From: an uncultured Prevotellaceae bacterium
GTDB taxonomy: Bacteria > Bacteroidota > Bacteroidia > Bacteroidales > Bacteroidaceae
Direction of reading: 5' to 3'
Length of the DNA: 12,597 nt
Assembly (NCBI GenBank): GCA_937910905.1
Contig: CALEPV010000086.1
Location: 1-12,597, forward strand
Below are positions 1 to 7,098 of the stretch, piece after piece. How positions within the stretch are numbered: position 1 is the stretch's first letter; each line of letters opens with the position of its first letter. The translations under genes were made by a program, and so were the position numbers. The notes beneath the pieces are model-generated. The model saw nothing but the letters and a program-made list of their open reading frames with translations, did no database searches and was not told the DNA's origin.

Positions 1-252
1 TTCATATTCAGACACTTGCATCTTATAAGGCCTTTTTTGCTGCGGATGTTAGGTTACCAATGAATGACATAAAACGTTGTGAGAGTTTTGATGAATAATA
101 GTAAATGGTTTGCTGACGCAAATATGGAGCCTTTATACGAGGTTTTTATCCCCACCCCAGTTAAAATTAGTTAAGCGTAGCGTAATCTTGCGATAGGCGC
201 AATCGAGCTGGTGTGGGACAGCGTGTAGCTTGCGCACGAAGACCTCTGTAGC
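1..252. other. Non-coding flank downstream of recA
   Basis: No convincing gene is visible. The stretch lies 3' of recA (minus strand). The only structure noted is a weak hairpin, TTGCG-ATAGG-CGCAA, at 188-202, which lacks the U-run of an intrinsic terminator. Bases 60-140 are AT-rich and may belong to the promoter region of a gene outside the window, but no full TTTG-N20-TAnnTTTG match was found. Confidence 0.5.
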
Positions 253-1278
253 TTACTCCTTCTTGTTCTCCAGAGCCTCGTAGATCTTAGCTTCAATCTC
301 CTCGGCCATCTCGGGGTTGTCTTTCATCAGGCGCTTCACGGTGTCACGGCCTTGGCCAATCTTGCTATCGTTGTAGCTCCACCAAGAACCGCTCTTCTTC
401 AGTACGCCAAGCTCTGTGCCGAGGTCTACGAGCTCACCGGCATGGCTAATGCCCTCGCCGAAGCTAATCTCGAATTCGGCCTTGCGGAATGGAGGTGCCA
501 CTTTGTTCTTGACCACCTTCACGCGTACCTGGTTGCCCAGAACTTCATCTCCGTCTTTGATTTTGCTGATGCTGCGTATGTCAAGGCGCACGGACGAGTA
601 GAACTTCAGGGCATTACCGCCGGTTGTGGTCTCGGGATTGCCGAACATCACGCCAATCTTCTCGCGTAGCTGGTTGATGAAGATGCATGTTGTCTTGGTC
701 TTGGAGATAGTAGCTGTGAGCTTGCGCAGGGCCTGGCTCATCAGGCGTGCCTGCAGACCTACCTTGTTTTCACCCATGTCGCCGTCGATCTCTGCCTTTG
801 GGGTGAGCGCAGCCACAGAGTCAATCACCACGATGTCTATGGCCGATGAGCTGATTAGCTGGTCGGCAATAGCCAGTGCCTGCTCTCCGTTGTCGGGCTG
901 TGAGATGAGCAGGTCATCGAGATTCACGCCAAGCTTGTGGGCGTAGGTCGGGTCGAAGGCGTGCTCTGCATCAATGAATGCTGCAACACCACCAGCTTTC
1001 TGTGCCTCGGCTATGGCGTGCAGGGTGAGGGTCGTCTTACCAGAGCTTTCGGGACCGTATATCTCAATGACGCGGCCACGTGGATATCCACCTACGCCGA
1101 GTGCATGGTTCAGGGCTATGCTACCTGTGGGGATAACCTCCACGGTCTCGGCCACGGCAGCGCCCATGCGCATGATTGAGCCCTTTCCGAAGTCCTTCTC
1201 TATCTTAGCCATTGCGTTCTGCAGTGCTTGTAGGCGCAATGCTTTCTCGTCTTTGGGTTGTTCTTCTGTCTTTGCCAT
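253..1278 (-). CDS. recA: Recombinase RecA
   Basis: RecA is the ATP-dependent strand-exchange protein of homologous recombination and the co-protease of the DNA-damage response; it acts in the cytoplasm on single-stranded DNA. The 341 residues are the usual family length. Visible signatures are the Walker A motif GPESSGKT (residues 75-82), the catalytic-glutamate region FIDAEHAFDP (101-110), Walker B VVIDS (150-154), the loop-1 region around GDMGENKVGLQARLMSQALRKL, and INQLREKIGVMFGNPETTTGGNALKFYSS (about 201-229), the family hallmark spanning loop 2. The N-terminus MAKTEEQPKDEKALRLQALQ and the acidic C-terminus are typical. The gene is the last of the co-directional series, 57 bases after the dehydrogenase gene. 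No TAnnTTTG promoter is seen in that gap, so it is probably transcribed with the upstream genes. Identification is secure. Confidence 0.98.
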   Translation of the reverse strand: MAKTEEQPKDEKALRLQALQNAMAKIEKDFGKGSIMRMGAAVAETVEVIPTGSIALNHALGVGGYPRGRVIEIYGPESSGKTTLTLHAIAEAQKAGGVAAFIDAEHAFDPTYAHKLGVNLDDLLISQPDNGEQALAIADQLISSSAIDIVVIDSVAALTPKAEIDGDMGENKVGLQARLMSQALRKLTATISKTKTTCIFINQLREKIGVMFGNPETTTGGNALKFYSSVRLDIRSISKIKDGDEVLGNQVRVKVVKNKVAPPFRKAEFEISFGEGISHAGELVDLGTELGVLKKSGSWWSYNDSKIGQGRDTVKRLMKDNPEMAEEIEAKIYEALENKKE

Positions 1279-1335
1279 GTTGCTTATTAGATGTTTTGAT
1301 GAATATGAATGGGAATGTCTGAATGGTGTGAGGGT

Positions 1336-2580
1336 CTATAGCTCGAGGTCGATGTCGTGCAGTTCGTGCCAGGGCAGACCTTGCTTGTTGAGCTGTTCCA
1401 TGAATGGGTCTGGGTCGAATTCCTCTACGTTGTGGACACCGGCTTTCTGCCACTTGCCTGTGAGGAACATCATAGCGCCAATCATGGCTGGCACGCCCGT
1501 GGTGTAGCTCACGCCCTGCATACCTGTCTCCTCGTAGGCAGCCTGATGCGAGCAGTTGTTGTAGACGTAGTAGGTGTGCTCCTGTCCGTCCTTGCCTATA
1601 CCACGTATGCGGCAGCCTATTGAGGTCTGGCCGTCGTAGTTCTGACCGAGATCCTGCGGGTTGGGCAGCACAGCCTTGAGGAACTGCAGCGGCACAATGT
1701 TCACCTTCACGGTCTTGCCTGAACCGTCGGCCAGCGGTGCCTCGTATGTTACCTCGTCAATACGGCTCATACCTATGTTTTGTATCACATCGAGATATGT
1801 GAGGTACTGCTGTCCGAAGGTCATCCAGAAACGGGCACGCTTGATGGTTGGGTAGTTTATCACGAGGCTCTCTATCTCTTCGTGATGCAGCAGATAGCTC
1901 TCCTTCGGGCCAATCTCCGGGTAGTTCAGAGGCTTGTGTATCTCCATTGGCTCGGTCTCGACCCACTTGCCGTCCTCCCAGTAGAGGCCTTTCTGCGTAA
2001 TCTCGCGGATGTTGATTTCAGGGTTGAAGTTCGTGGCAAAAGCCTTGTGATGGTTGCCGGCATTGCAATCCACGATGTCGAGGTACTGTATCTCATCGAA
2101 GTGGTGCTTGGCAGCATAGGCGGTGTAGATGCTTGTCACGCCTGGGTCGAAGCCACAACCGAGAATAGCTGTCAGGCCAGCCTTCTCGAACCGCTCGCGG
2201 TATGCCCACTGCCATGAGTACTCGAAGTGAGCCTCGTCGCGTGGTTCATAGTTGGCTGTGTCAAGGTAGTTGCATCCCGTCTGGAGGCAGGCCTCCATTA
2301 TGGTGAGGTCTTGATAGGGTAGGGCGAGGTTCACCACGATGTCAGGCCTGTAGTCGCTCAGCAGGGCAACCAGTTGCTCCACGCTGTCGGCATCGACCTG
2401 TGCTGTGCGTATGCCTTTGAAGCCTGTGGCCTTCTCCACGTCGGTCGCCAGCTTGTCGCATTTTGCCTTTGTGCGCGATGCAATCATCAGTTCCTTGAAT
2501 ACATCGGGGTTCTGTGCCACCTTGTGTGCGCAAACGGTAGCTACACCACCTGCGCCGATAATTAGAACACGTCCGTTCAT
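1336..2580 (-). CDS. Carboxynorspermidine/carboxyspermidine dehydrogenase-like (saccharopine dehydrogenase family)
   Basis: This is an NAD(P)-dependent oxidoreductase of the saccharopine dehydrogenase family. Bacteroidota members of about 400 residues resemble carboxy(nor)spermidine dehydrogenase, which condenses a diamine with aspartate semialdehyde in the alternative spermidine pathway. At 414 residues it has the expected size. The N-terminal Rossmann motif GAGGVA (residues 9-14) is clear, followed by the conserved-looking stretches VNLALPYQDLTIMEACLQTG and LGCGFDPGVTSIYTAYAAK. The C-terminal part carries YNNCSHQAAYEETGMQGVSYTTGVPAM. The decarboxylase partner of the pathway is not in the window. 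The gap to xth upstream is 34 bases and carries a heptamer array. The family call is firm; the substrate is inferred and a lysine-pathway saccharopine reductase is the alternative. Confidence 0.88.
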   Translation of the reverse strand: MNGRVLIIGAGGVATVCAHKVAQNPDVFKELMIASRTKAKCDKLATDVEKATGFKGIRTAQVDADSVEQLVALLSDYRPDIVVNLALPYQDLTIMEACLQTGCNYLDTANYEPRDEAHFEYSWQWAYRERFEKAGLTAILGCGFDPGVTSIYTAYAAKHHFDEIQYLDIVDCNAGNHHKAFATNFNPEINIREITQKGLYWEDGKWVETEPMEIHKPLNYPEIGPKESYLLHHEEIESLVINYPTIKRARFWMTFGQQYLTYLDVIQNIGMSRIDEVTYEAPLADGSGKTVKVNIVPLQFLKAVLPNPQDLGQNYDGQTSIGCRIRGIGKDGQEHTYYVYNNCSHQAAYEETGMQGVSYTTGVPAMIGAMMFLTGKWQKAGVHNVEEFDPDPFMEQLNKQGLPWHELHDIDLEL

Positions 2581-2592
2581 TAGAGTAATATC

Positions 2593-2627
2593 ATTATCAA
2601 TTATGTATTATCAATTATACATTGACC
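2593..2627. repeat. Heptanucleotide tandem repeat (ATTnnnn x5) at the xth 3' end
   Basis: Five consecutive 7-base units each begin with ATT on the plus strand: units 1 and 3 are ATTATCA, unit 2 is ATTATGT, unit 4 ATTATAC and unit 5 ATTGACC. The 12-mer ATTATCAATTAT occurs at 2593-2604 and again at 2607-2618, 14 bases apart. The array covers the last codons and the TAA stop of xth and most of the gap to the dehydrogenase gene. A second heptamer array of the same style lies inside queA. Confidence 0.8.
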
Positions 2628-3370
2628 ACAGCTTCCACAGGGCAGTGGTCGGAGCCGTAGATGTCGGTGTGTATGCTTGCCGACTGCAGTTGTGGCTTCA
2701 GACGCTCTGAGACGAGCCAGTAGTCTATACGCCAGCCTGCATTCTTCTGCCGTGCCTGGAAGCGGTAGCTCCACCATGAATAGACATCGCGGGTGTCGGG
2801 ATTGAGGGTGCGCCAGGTGTCTACAAACCCAGCATTGAGCAGCAGCGTGAACTTGGCACGCTCCTCGTCGGTGAAGCCGGCGTTCATGTGGTTGGTGCGT
2901 GGGTTCTTGAGATCGATCTCCTCGTGTGCCACATTCATGTCGCCGCATACAAGCACTGGCTTCTTGGAGTCGAGTGCCTGCAGATATGCGCGGAAGGCAT
3001 CGTCCCACTCCATGCGATAGTCGAGGCGTTTCAGCCCGTCCTGCGAGTTGGGCGTGTAGACAGTCACTACGTAGAATGCAGGGTACTCCAGCGTTATGAT
3101 GCGTCCCTCGGTGTCGTGCTGCGGTATGCCCATACCGAGCCGTACGTCCATCGGTTCATGCCTGGTGAAAATTGCCGTACCGCTATATCCCTTCTTCTCG
3201 GCATAGTTCCAGTAGCTGTGGTAGCCGTCGAAGGCTATATCCAGCTGTCCTTCCTGCATCTTTGTTTCCTGCAGGCAGAAGAAGTCGGCATCCAACTGTG
3301 TGAACACGTCGCGAAAGCCCTTCCCGTCGCAAGCCCGCAGGCCGTTGACATTCCATGATATGAATTTCAT
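2615..3370 (-). CDS. xth: Exodeoxyribonuclease III / AP endonuclease
   Basis: This is a Mg-dependent 3'-5' exonuclease and apurinic-site endonuclease of base excision repair, in the exonuclease III/ExoA (endonuclease/exonuclease/phosphatase) family. At 251 residues it has the usual length. The active-site landmarks are all present: NVNGLR with Asn7 (residues 7-12), LQETK with the metal-binding Glu35, GYSGTAIF (61-68), VYTPNS (104-109), CGDMNVAHEEID with Asp144 and Asn146, GFTDEER (165-171), WRIDYWL (213-219), and the terminal GSDHCPV with the catalytic Asp241-His242 pair. It lies in the same direction as recA, 27 bases downstream of the phosphatase gene and 34 bases upstream of the dehydrogenase gene. 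The last residues (VNV, stop) are encoded by the heptamer array at 2593-2627, so the end of the protein has been shaped by the repeat, well clear of the active site. Confidence 0.96.
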   Translation of the reverse strand: MKFISWNVNGLRACDGKGFRDVFTQLDADFFCLQETKMQEGQLDIAFDGYHSYWNYAEKKGYSGTAIFTRHEPMDVRLGMGIPQHDTEGRIITLEYPAFYVVTVYTPNSQDGLKRLDYRMEWDDAFRAYLQALDSKKPVLVCGDMNVAHEEIDLKNPRTNHMNAGFTDEERAKFTLLLNAGFVDTWRTLNPDTRDVYSWWSYRFQARQKNAGWRIDYWLVSERLKPQLQSASIHTDIYGSDHCPVEAVVNV

Positions 3371-3397
3371 TGTGTCGGTCAGCTAAGGTTTATGTGC

Positions 3398-4672
3398 TTA
3401 TTCACCGAACTGGTCGAGCTTGCGCATGTAGTATGCTCGCAGGTCGGCCCAGCGGTAGTAAGGATACTGTGTGGTCGGCACAGGCATCGACATCTCGCGT
3501 TCGTTGAGCAATGCCTTCACCAGTACATCGCCCTCCTTGCCCTTCTTCGGGCGGTAGAACACCAGCTGTATGTTGCATCCCATTGGGAAGATGTCGTAGT
3601 TGCGCCACACGTTGTCGAGCGTGTCGAGGTTCTCTACTACTGCTCCGCAGTTGCCGAGCTCGAGCAGGCAGGCAAGCGGCATCACGCACACCTCGTGTCC
3701 GAAACGCAGTGTTGCCTGTGGGCGTGTCACGGTGTCGGCTGTCTCGATGATGTTGCGCAGCAGATTGCGCTGGCTGAATGGCATAGTGCGCCCGGAAATT
3801 GGCGAAGCGCCATAGCTGATGTACCAGTCGATGTTCTTGATGCGCCACTGGTCGTAGAGCTCATCGGCTGTGAAGTATTTCAGGAAGTCGGGGCTACCCT
3901 CGTGGCTCTGCATGTTGGCTGCCACTGTGAAGAAACGACGCATGAAGCGGTCGGCATTGATGCTGTCGCTGACCCACTGCGGGTCGTTGAAGAACACCGC
4001 ACTGATGCGCTCGCTGTGGGTGTAGAGGTTCTTATAATGCTCTTTTTCCTTGCCTCCCTTACGGCCTTGTTCGCGCACCTTGCCGTCCCAGTTCTGGTTG
4101 AGGTAGTACTGTAGGCTCTCGCTCACGTCGTTGTGTATGCGGGCAGTCGGGTTGGCTGCCATCAGCTCCTCGCACTCTGCCATCATGGACAGGATGCAAC
4201 GAGGCACAACGGTACTGCGGGCATCAATGGGCAGACCCTTGCGCTTGAACAGTTCGGGGAAATGCTCGGCCATGCGACGGCCTATGCCGTGGTGCTGTCG
4301 CTCGCCGACTGTGGTGAGGTCACCGTGGCGTTTGGGTGTGGTCTTGTAGAATTCCTCAAACTCGGCAAGTATCTGCTCGCCAGTGGCTGTCAGCTTGCCT
4401 TCTGCGTGGGCTTTGCGTAGCGTAGCCATCGGCTCGTCGTATTGCCACTCGCCAATCAGCCATCTGGCACCATGTCGGCCATAGTGCGACATATAGAATA
4501 CTTCGTAGCCCTTAGGCGCAGGTGTCAGTGCTGCAGTGGCAGGGTAGTTGTCGTAGTCAAGGTAGTTGCTACCGCACAGGTAGGGGTTGTCGGCAATCTG
4601 CTGACGTGCTGTCTGAGCCATCACAGTGAGTGATATCAGCAGTACAATGGCTGTGAAGATTGTCTTGCGCAT
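3398..4672 (-). CDS. Exported histidine acid phosphatase (multiple inositol-polyphosphate phosphatase-like)
   Basis: This is a predicted envelope or periplasmic phosphomonoesterase of the histidine phosphatase superfamily, branch 2. The first 19-20 residues form a signal peptide (MRKTIFTAIVLLISLTVMA, then Gln), a layout common in Bacteroidota exported proteins. The phosphohistidine motif is MSHYGRHGARW, with RHG at residues 66-68. A supporting conserved arginine lies in the STVVPRCILSM stretch (about 153-163). The distal proton-donor motif is FGHEV (324-328), so it reads HE rather than the HD of classical acid phosphatases, which points to a branch related to MINPP (HAE). Length 424 is typical. 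The substrate (phytate, other inositol phosphates or another phosphoester) cannot be read from the sequence. The gene starts 14 bases before the phosphopantetheinyl transferase stop on the genome map, so the two are probably co-transcribed. Confidence 0.85.
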   Translation of the reverse strand: MRKTIFTAIVLLISLTVMAQTARQQIADNPYLCGSNYLDYDNYPATAALTPAPKGYEVFYMSHYGRHGARWLIGEWQYDEPMATLRKAHAEGKLTATGEQILAEFEEFYKTTPKRHGDLTTVGERQHHGIGRRMAEHFPELFKRKGLPIDARSTVVPRCILSMMAECEELMAANPTARIHNDVSESLQYYLNQNWDGKVREQGRKGGKEKEHYKNLYTHSERISAVFFNDPQWVSDSINADRFMRRFFTVAANMQSHEGSPDFLKYFTADELYDQWRIKNIDWYISYGASPISGRTMPFSQRNLLRNIIETADTVTRPQATLRFGHEVCVMPLACLLELGNCGAVVENLDTLDNVWRNYDIFPMGCNIQLVFYRPKKGKEGDVLVKALLNEREMSMPVPTTQYPYYRWADLRAYYMRKLDQFGE

Positions 4673-4686
4673 AGTTAGTATGGTGT

Positions 4687-5346
4687 TTAGAGGTTAATGA
4701 TTACGCATAATGTGGCGTGGTAATGGTGGATGTCTATGGCGTACATACGCTCATGCGGAGTGTACTCTCTGGCCTGTGCCGGCCATGTGAGACCTATCCC
4801 TTGGGCCTTGCCGTGTGCCTCGTACTCTGTCCACAGATGGGTGAAGAGGGCATCGCGGGCTTCACCTTCCGGCTGCTGGCTGAGTAGCAGGTAGTCCTCA
4901 GGCGTGAACACCTTGTGTGCCACACCAAGGCGTGTCTTGGTCGTGCGCTGTATGTCTATGCCGAGTGATGCGACTTCTGCTGATGCCTGCATCATGGCTG
5001 CTGCTACCTTGCTGCTGGAGTGGGATATGTTGAACTGTACGTCTGTGGCATTGCTGAATGCGGGCTTGTCGTGAGAGTTGAGGCTGTAGAGCATGTCGTG
5101 CTCGCGTAGGCCCAGTTCTTCGAGCAGCATGTCCAGCAGCAGGCCGGCCCCGACGCTGAGGCGTTGTTGCGCGGGATGCTTGAACTGCCGAGCCTTGTCC
5201 TGTCGGAACTGTGATAGCGTTGCCGCAGCATCGGCATAGGTGCGCTCATCTGTCAGTGGCGACACGTCAGCAACAAGCACGTGCGCTGTCAGCCCTTCGG
5301 CTACGGTGTACGTCTTGTCGACATCTATGTCAAGCCATCTGTTCAT
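4687..5346 (-). CDS. 4'-phosphopantetheinyl transferase superfamily protein
   Basis: This enzyme is predicted to transfer the phosphopantetheine arm of coenzyme A to a serine on acyl- or peptidyl-carrier proteins (Sfp/Gsp type, about 220 residues; here 219). Motifs occur in the correct order: FNISHSSS (residues 105-112), LGIDIQR (128-134) and LWTEYEAHGKAQGIGL (171-186). The metal-binding Asp131 and Glu176 are retained. Two positions differ from the commonest form: GIDIQ instead of GIDIE, where the glutamate is a Mg ligand in Sfp, and WTEYEA instead of WTxKEA. The first quarter is poorly conserved, as is usual. The gene lies between the Nudix gene (17-base gap) and the phosphatase gene (14-base gap) on the same strand. 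No carrier protein or synthase gene is in the window, so the target is unknown. The family is clear; activity is likely but not certain because of the substitutions. Confidence 0.85.
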   Translation of the reverse strand: MNRWLDIDVDKTYTVAEGLTAHVLVADVSPLTDERTYADAAATLSQFRQDKARQFKHPAQQRLSVGAGLLLDMLLEELGLREHDMLYSLNSHDKPAFSNATDVQFNISHSSSKVAAAMMQASAEVASLGIDIQRTTKTRLGVAHKVFTPEDYLLLSQQPEGEARDALFTHLWTEYEAHGKAQGIGLTWPAQAREYTPHERMYAIDIHHYHATLCVIINL

Positions 5347-5363
5347 ATGTGCTTTGCAAGTGC

Positions 5364-5897
5364 TTATATGTTGGTTAGGTACTTGTGGTATTCTTGCTCG
5401 AAGTTGGGTGTTAGCTGTCCAGAGCCTATGGCTGCCTCTATCTCTGCGCGTGTCCAGAAACGGCCGCCGTCCAGCTCATCGCTGGGGCATAGAGGCTTGT
5501 CCCACACAGCAATGAACGGATAGACCAGCTCGCGGTCTAACTCGCACTCGAACACATACTTCTCCAATGCCTGATACTCGAAGCCTTCGATACCAATCTC
5601 CTCGCGTGTCTCGCGCAGCAGTGCCTGCTCCACGCTCTCGCCGGCATCAATGTGGCCGCCCACTGCCGAGTCCCATCGGTCGGGCTGCACCTTCTTCCAT
5701 GCCGGTCGGTGCTGCAAGTAGATGTCGCCTGCGGAGTTCAGCACGTGCAGATGTACCACAGGGTGCAGCAGATGCTGTTCGTGGGCGACATCGCGTGGCG
5801 CTGTGCCTATCACGTTGCCCTCGGTATCGACCAGCGGCAACATCTCCACCGGCTTGGCCTGTGCGGTATCAGGGTATGAGGATTGATGAGTCGCCAT
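5364..5897 (-). CDS. Nudix hydrolase (IDI/YfcD-like)
   Basis: This is a Nudix-fold protein of 177 residues. The full Nudix box (GX5EX7REUXEEXGU) is present at residues 81-103, beginning GHIDAGESVEQALLRE and ending TREEIGI. The start DTEGNVIGTAPRDVAH, followed by LHPVVHLHVLN and LQHRPAWKKVQPDRWD, resembles the Nudix subgroup that includes isopentenyl-diphosphate isomerase and YfcD-like hydrolases. The substrate is unknown. Two starts are possible. The ATG at 5897 overlaps the end of queA by 29 bases and would be translationally coupled, but gives an unusual 18-residue leader. The ATG at 5843 (MLPLVDTEGN) matches family starts better and would leave a 25-base gap. The longer form is given here; the shorter one is about equally likely. 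It belongs to the minus-strand operon. Confidence 0.9.
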   Translation of the reverse strand: MATHQSSYPDTAQAKPVEMLPLVDTEGNVIGTAPRDVAHEQHLLHPVVHLHVLNSAGDIYLQHRPAWKKVQPDRWDSAVGGHIDAGESVEQALLRETREEIGIEGFEYQALEKYVFECELDRELVYPFIAVWDKPLCPSDELDGGRFWTRAEIEAAIGSGQLTPNFEQEYHKYLTNI

Positions 5898-7098
5898 AGC
5901 TGAGGAAACGGAAATCGTTGCTGAGCGCGTAGTCGTAGATGTCGCGCCAATGCTCTTCGCCGACGAATGCGGATACGAGCAGCAGCAACGTGGATTGTGG
6001 TTGATGGAAATTGGTAATCATGCGCCGCACGATATGGAACTTATAGCTCGGCGCGATGATGATTTGTGTGCTGGTATGCAGGGCGCTGAGCCCGTGCCGC
6101 ACCAGCCAGTTGCGTATGGCTGCAAGAGCATCAATGCTGGACACATTGTCCATTTTGCATTGCCCATTGCCCATTTGGTTATATGGCTCCCATTGCTGCA
6201 CATGCAGGTCGGCTTCGGTCGCATCGGGATTGCTTATCAGCTTCAGCCCTATGTAGTACAGGCTCTCCAAGGTGCGCACGCTGGTGGTGCCCACGGCAGT
6301 ACACTCTGCGCCGTGACGGATCAGGGCCTCGATGACGCTTAGTGGTACGTAGATCCACTCGGAGTGCATCTCGTGCCCGCCTACCTGCTCTGATTTGACG
6401 GGCTTGAATGTGCCGGCGCCTACGTGTAGCGTCAGCTCGGCGCGCTCCACGTCGTGCTCGTCGAGAGCCCGGAGTACGCGCTCTGTGAAGTGCAGGCCTG
6501 CAGTTGGTGCTGCCACGCTGCCTTTTATCTTGGAGTAGACGGTTTGGTATGTACGCAGGTCGTTGGCCTCGGTCTTGCGGTTCAGGTAGGGTGGTATGGG
6601 CAACTCGCCCACAGCGTCGAGAACGTCGGCCCATGTCAGCGTGGCGTCGCTCCACTCGAAATCGATGATGTCGCCGTCGGAACGTGTGCAGCAGAGCGTG
6701 AAGTCGTGACCATTGCACGTCGCATTGAGCACAAGTGAACCTTCTTTCCACTTCTTGCTGTTGCCCACCAGACAATGCCACGAACAGCGGACTGTCTGCT
6801 GGAACATCAGCACGTAGTCGTTGGGCACGGCAGGCTCTAAGCAGAACACCTCGATGCTGGCACCGGTCTCCTTGTGGAAATGCAGACGGGCCTGTATGAC
6901 GCGGGTGTTGTTCATCACCATCAGCGAGCCCTCTGGCAACAGCGCAGGCAGATCCGTGAACACGGTGTGGCCGATGTGCCCGTGCTCATATACCAGCAAC
7001 TTCGAACTGTCGCGCTCGCTCAGCGGAAACTTGGCTATGCGGTTGTCGTCCAGCGGATAGTTGTAGTCAGCTATGCGTATGTGATGTGGGTCTAACAT
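5869..7098 (-). CDS. queA: S-adenosylmethionine:tRNA ribosyltransferase-isomerase
   Basis: QueA transfers and isomerises the ribosyl group of S-adenosylmethionine to make epoxyqueuosine in the wobble base of queuosine tRNAs; it is cytoplasmic. Family signatures are DYNYPLDDNRIAKFPLSERDSSKLL (residues 11-35), MNNTRVIQARL (62-72), GELPIPPYL (164-172), YQTVYSKIKGSVAAPTAGLHFT (184-205), LHVGAGTFKPV (224-234), GTTSVRTLES (270-279), TNFHQPQSTLLLLVSAF (362-378) and the end FLSYGDSSILI. At 409 residues it is about 50-60 longer than the common form. The extra part lies between GTTSVRTLES and TQIIIAP (about residues 285-335) and contains a heptamer array. The ATG overlaps the stop of the upstream Smr gene by 7 bases, which suggests coupled translation. 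The other queuosine genes are not in the window. Confidence 0.96.
   Translation of the reverse strand: MLDPHHIRIADYNYPLDDNRIAKFPLSERDSSKLLVYEHGHIGHTVFTDLPALLPEGSLMVMNNTRVIQARLHFHKETGASIEVFCLEPAVPNDYVLMFQQTVRCSWHCLVGNSKKWKEGSLVLNATCNGHDFTLCCTRSDGDIIDFEWSDATLTWADVLDAVGELPIPPYLNRKTEANDLRTYQTVYSKIKGSVAAPTAGLHFTERVLRALDEHDVERAELTLHVGAGTFKPVKSEQVGGHEMHSEWIYVPLSVIEALIRHGAECTAVGTTSVRTLESLYYIGLKLISNPDATEADLHVQQWEPYNQMGNGQCKMDNVSSIDALAAIRNWLVRHGLSALHTSTQIIIAPSYKFHIVRRMITNFHQPQSTLLLLVSAFVGEEHWRDIYDYALSNDFRFLSYGDSSILIP
6144..6178. repeat. Heptanucleotide tandem repeat (CATTnnn x5) inside queA
   Basis: Five consecutive 7-base units start with CATT on the plus strand: CATTGTC, CATTTTG, two copies of CATTGCC, then CATTTGG. 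In queA the array is read as QMGNGQCKMDNV (about residues 308-319), in the lineage-specific insertion rather than in a conserved motif. The ATTnnnn phase matches the array at 2593-2627. Confidence 0.8.

Noticed and set aside
3392..4114. Plus-strand open frame of 240 codons
   Set aside because: Shadow of the histidine acid phosphatase gene on the other strand; the composition is Val/His/Ala-rich and unrecognisable.
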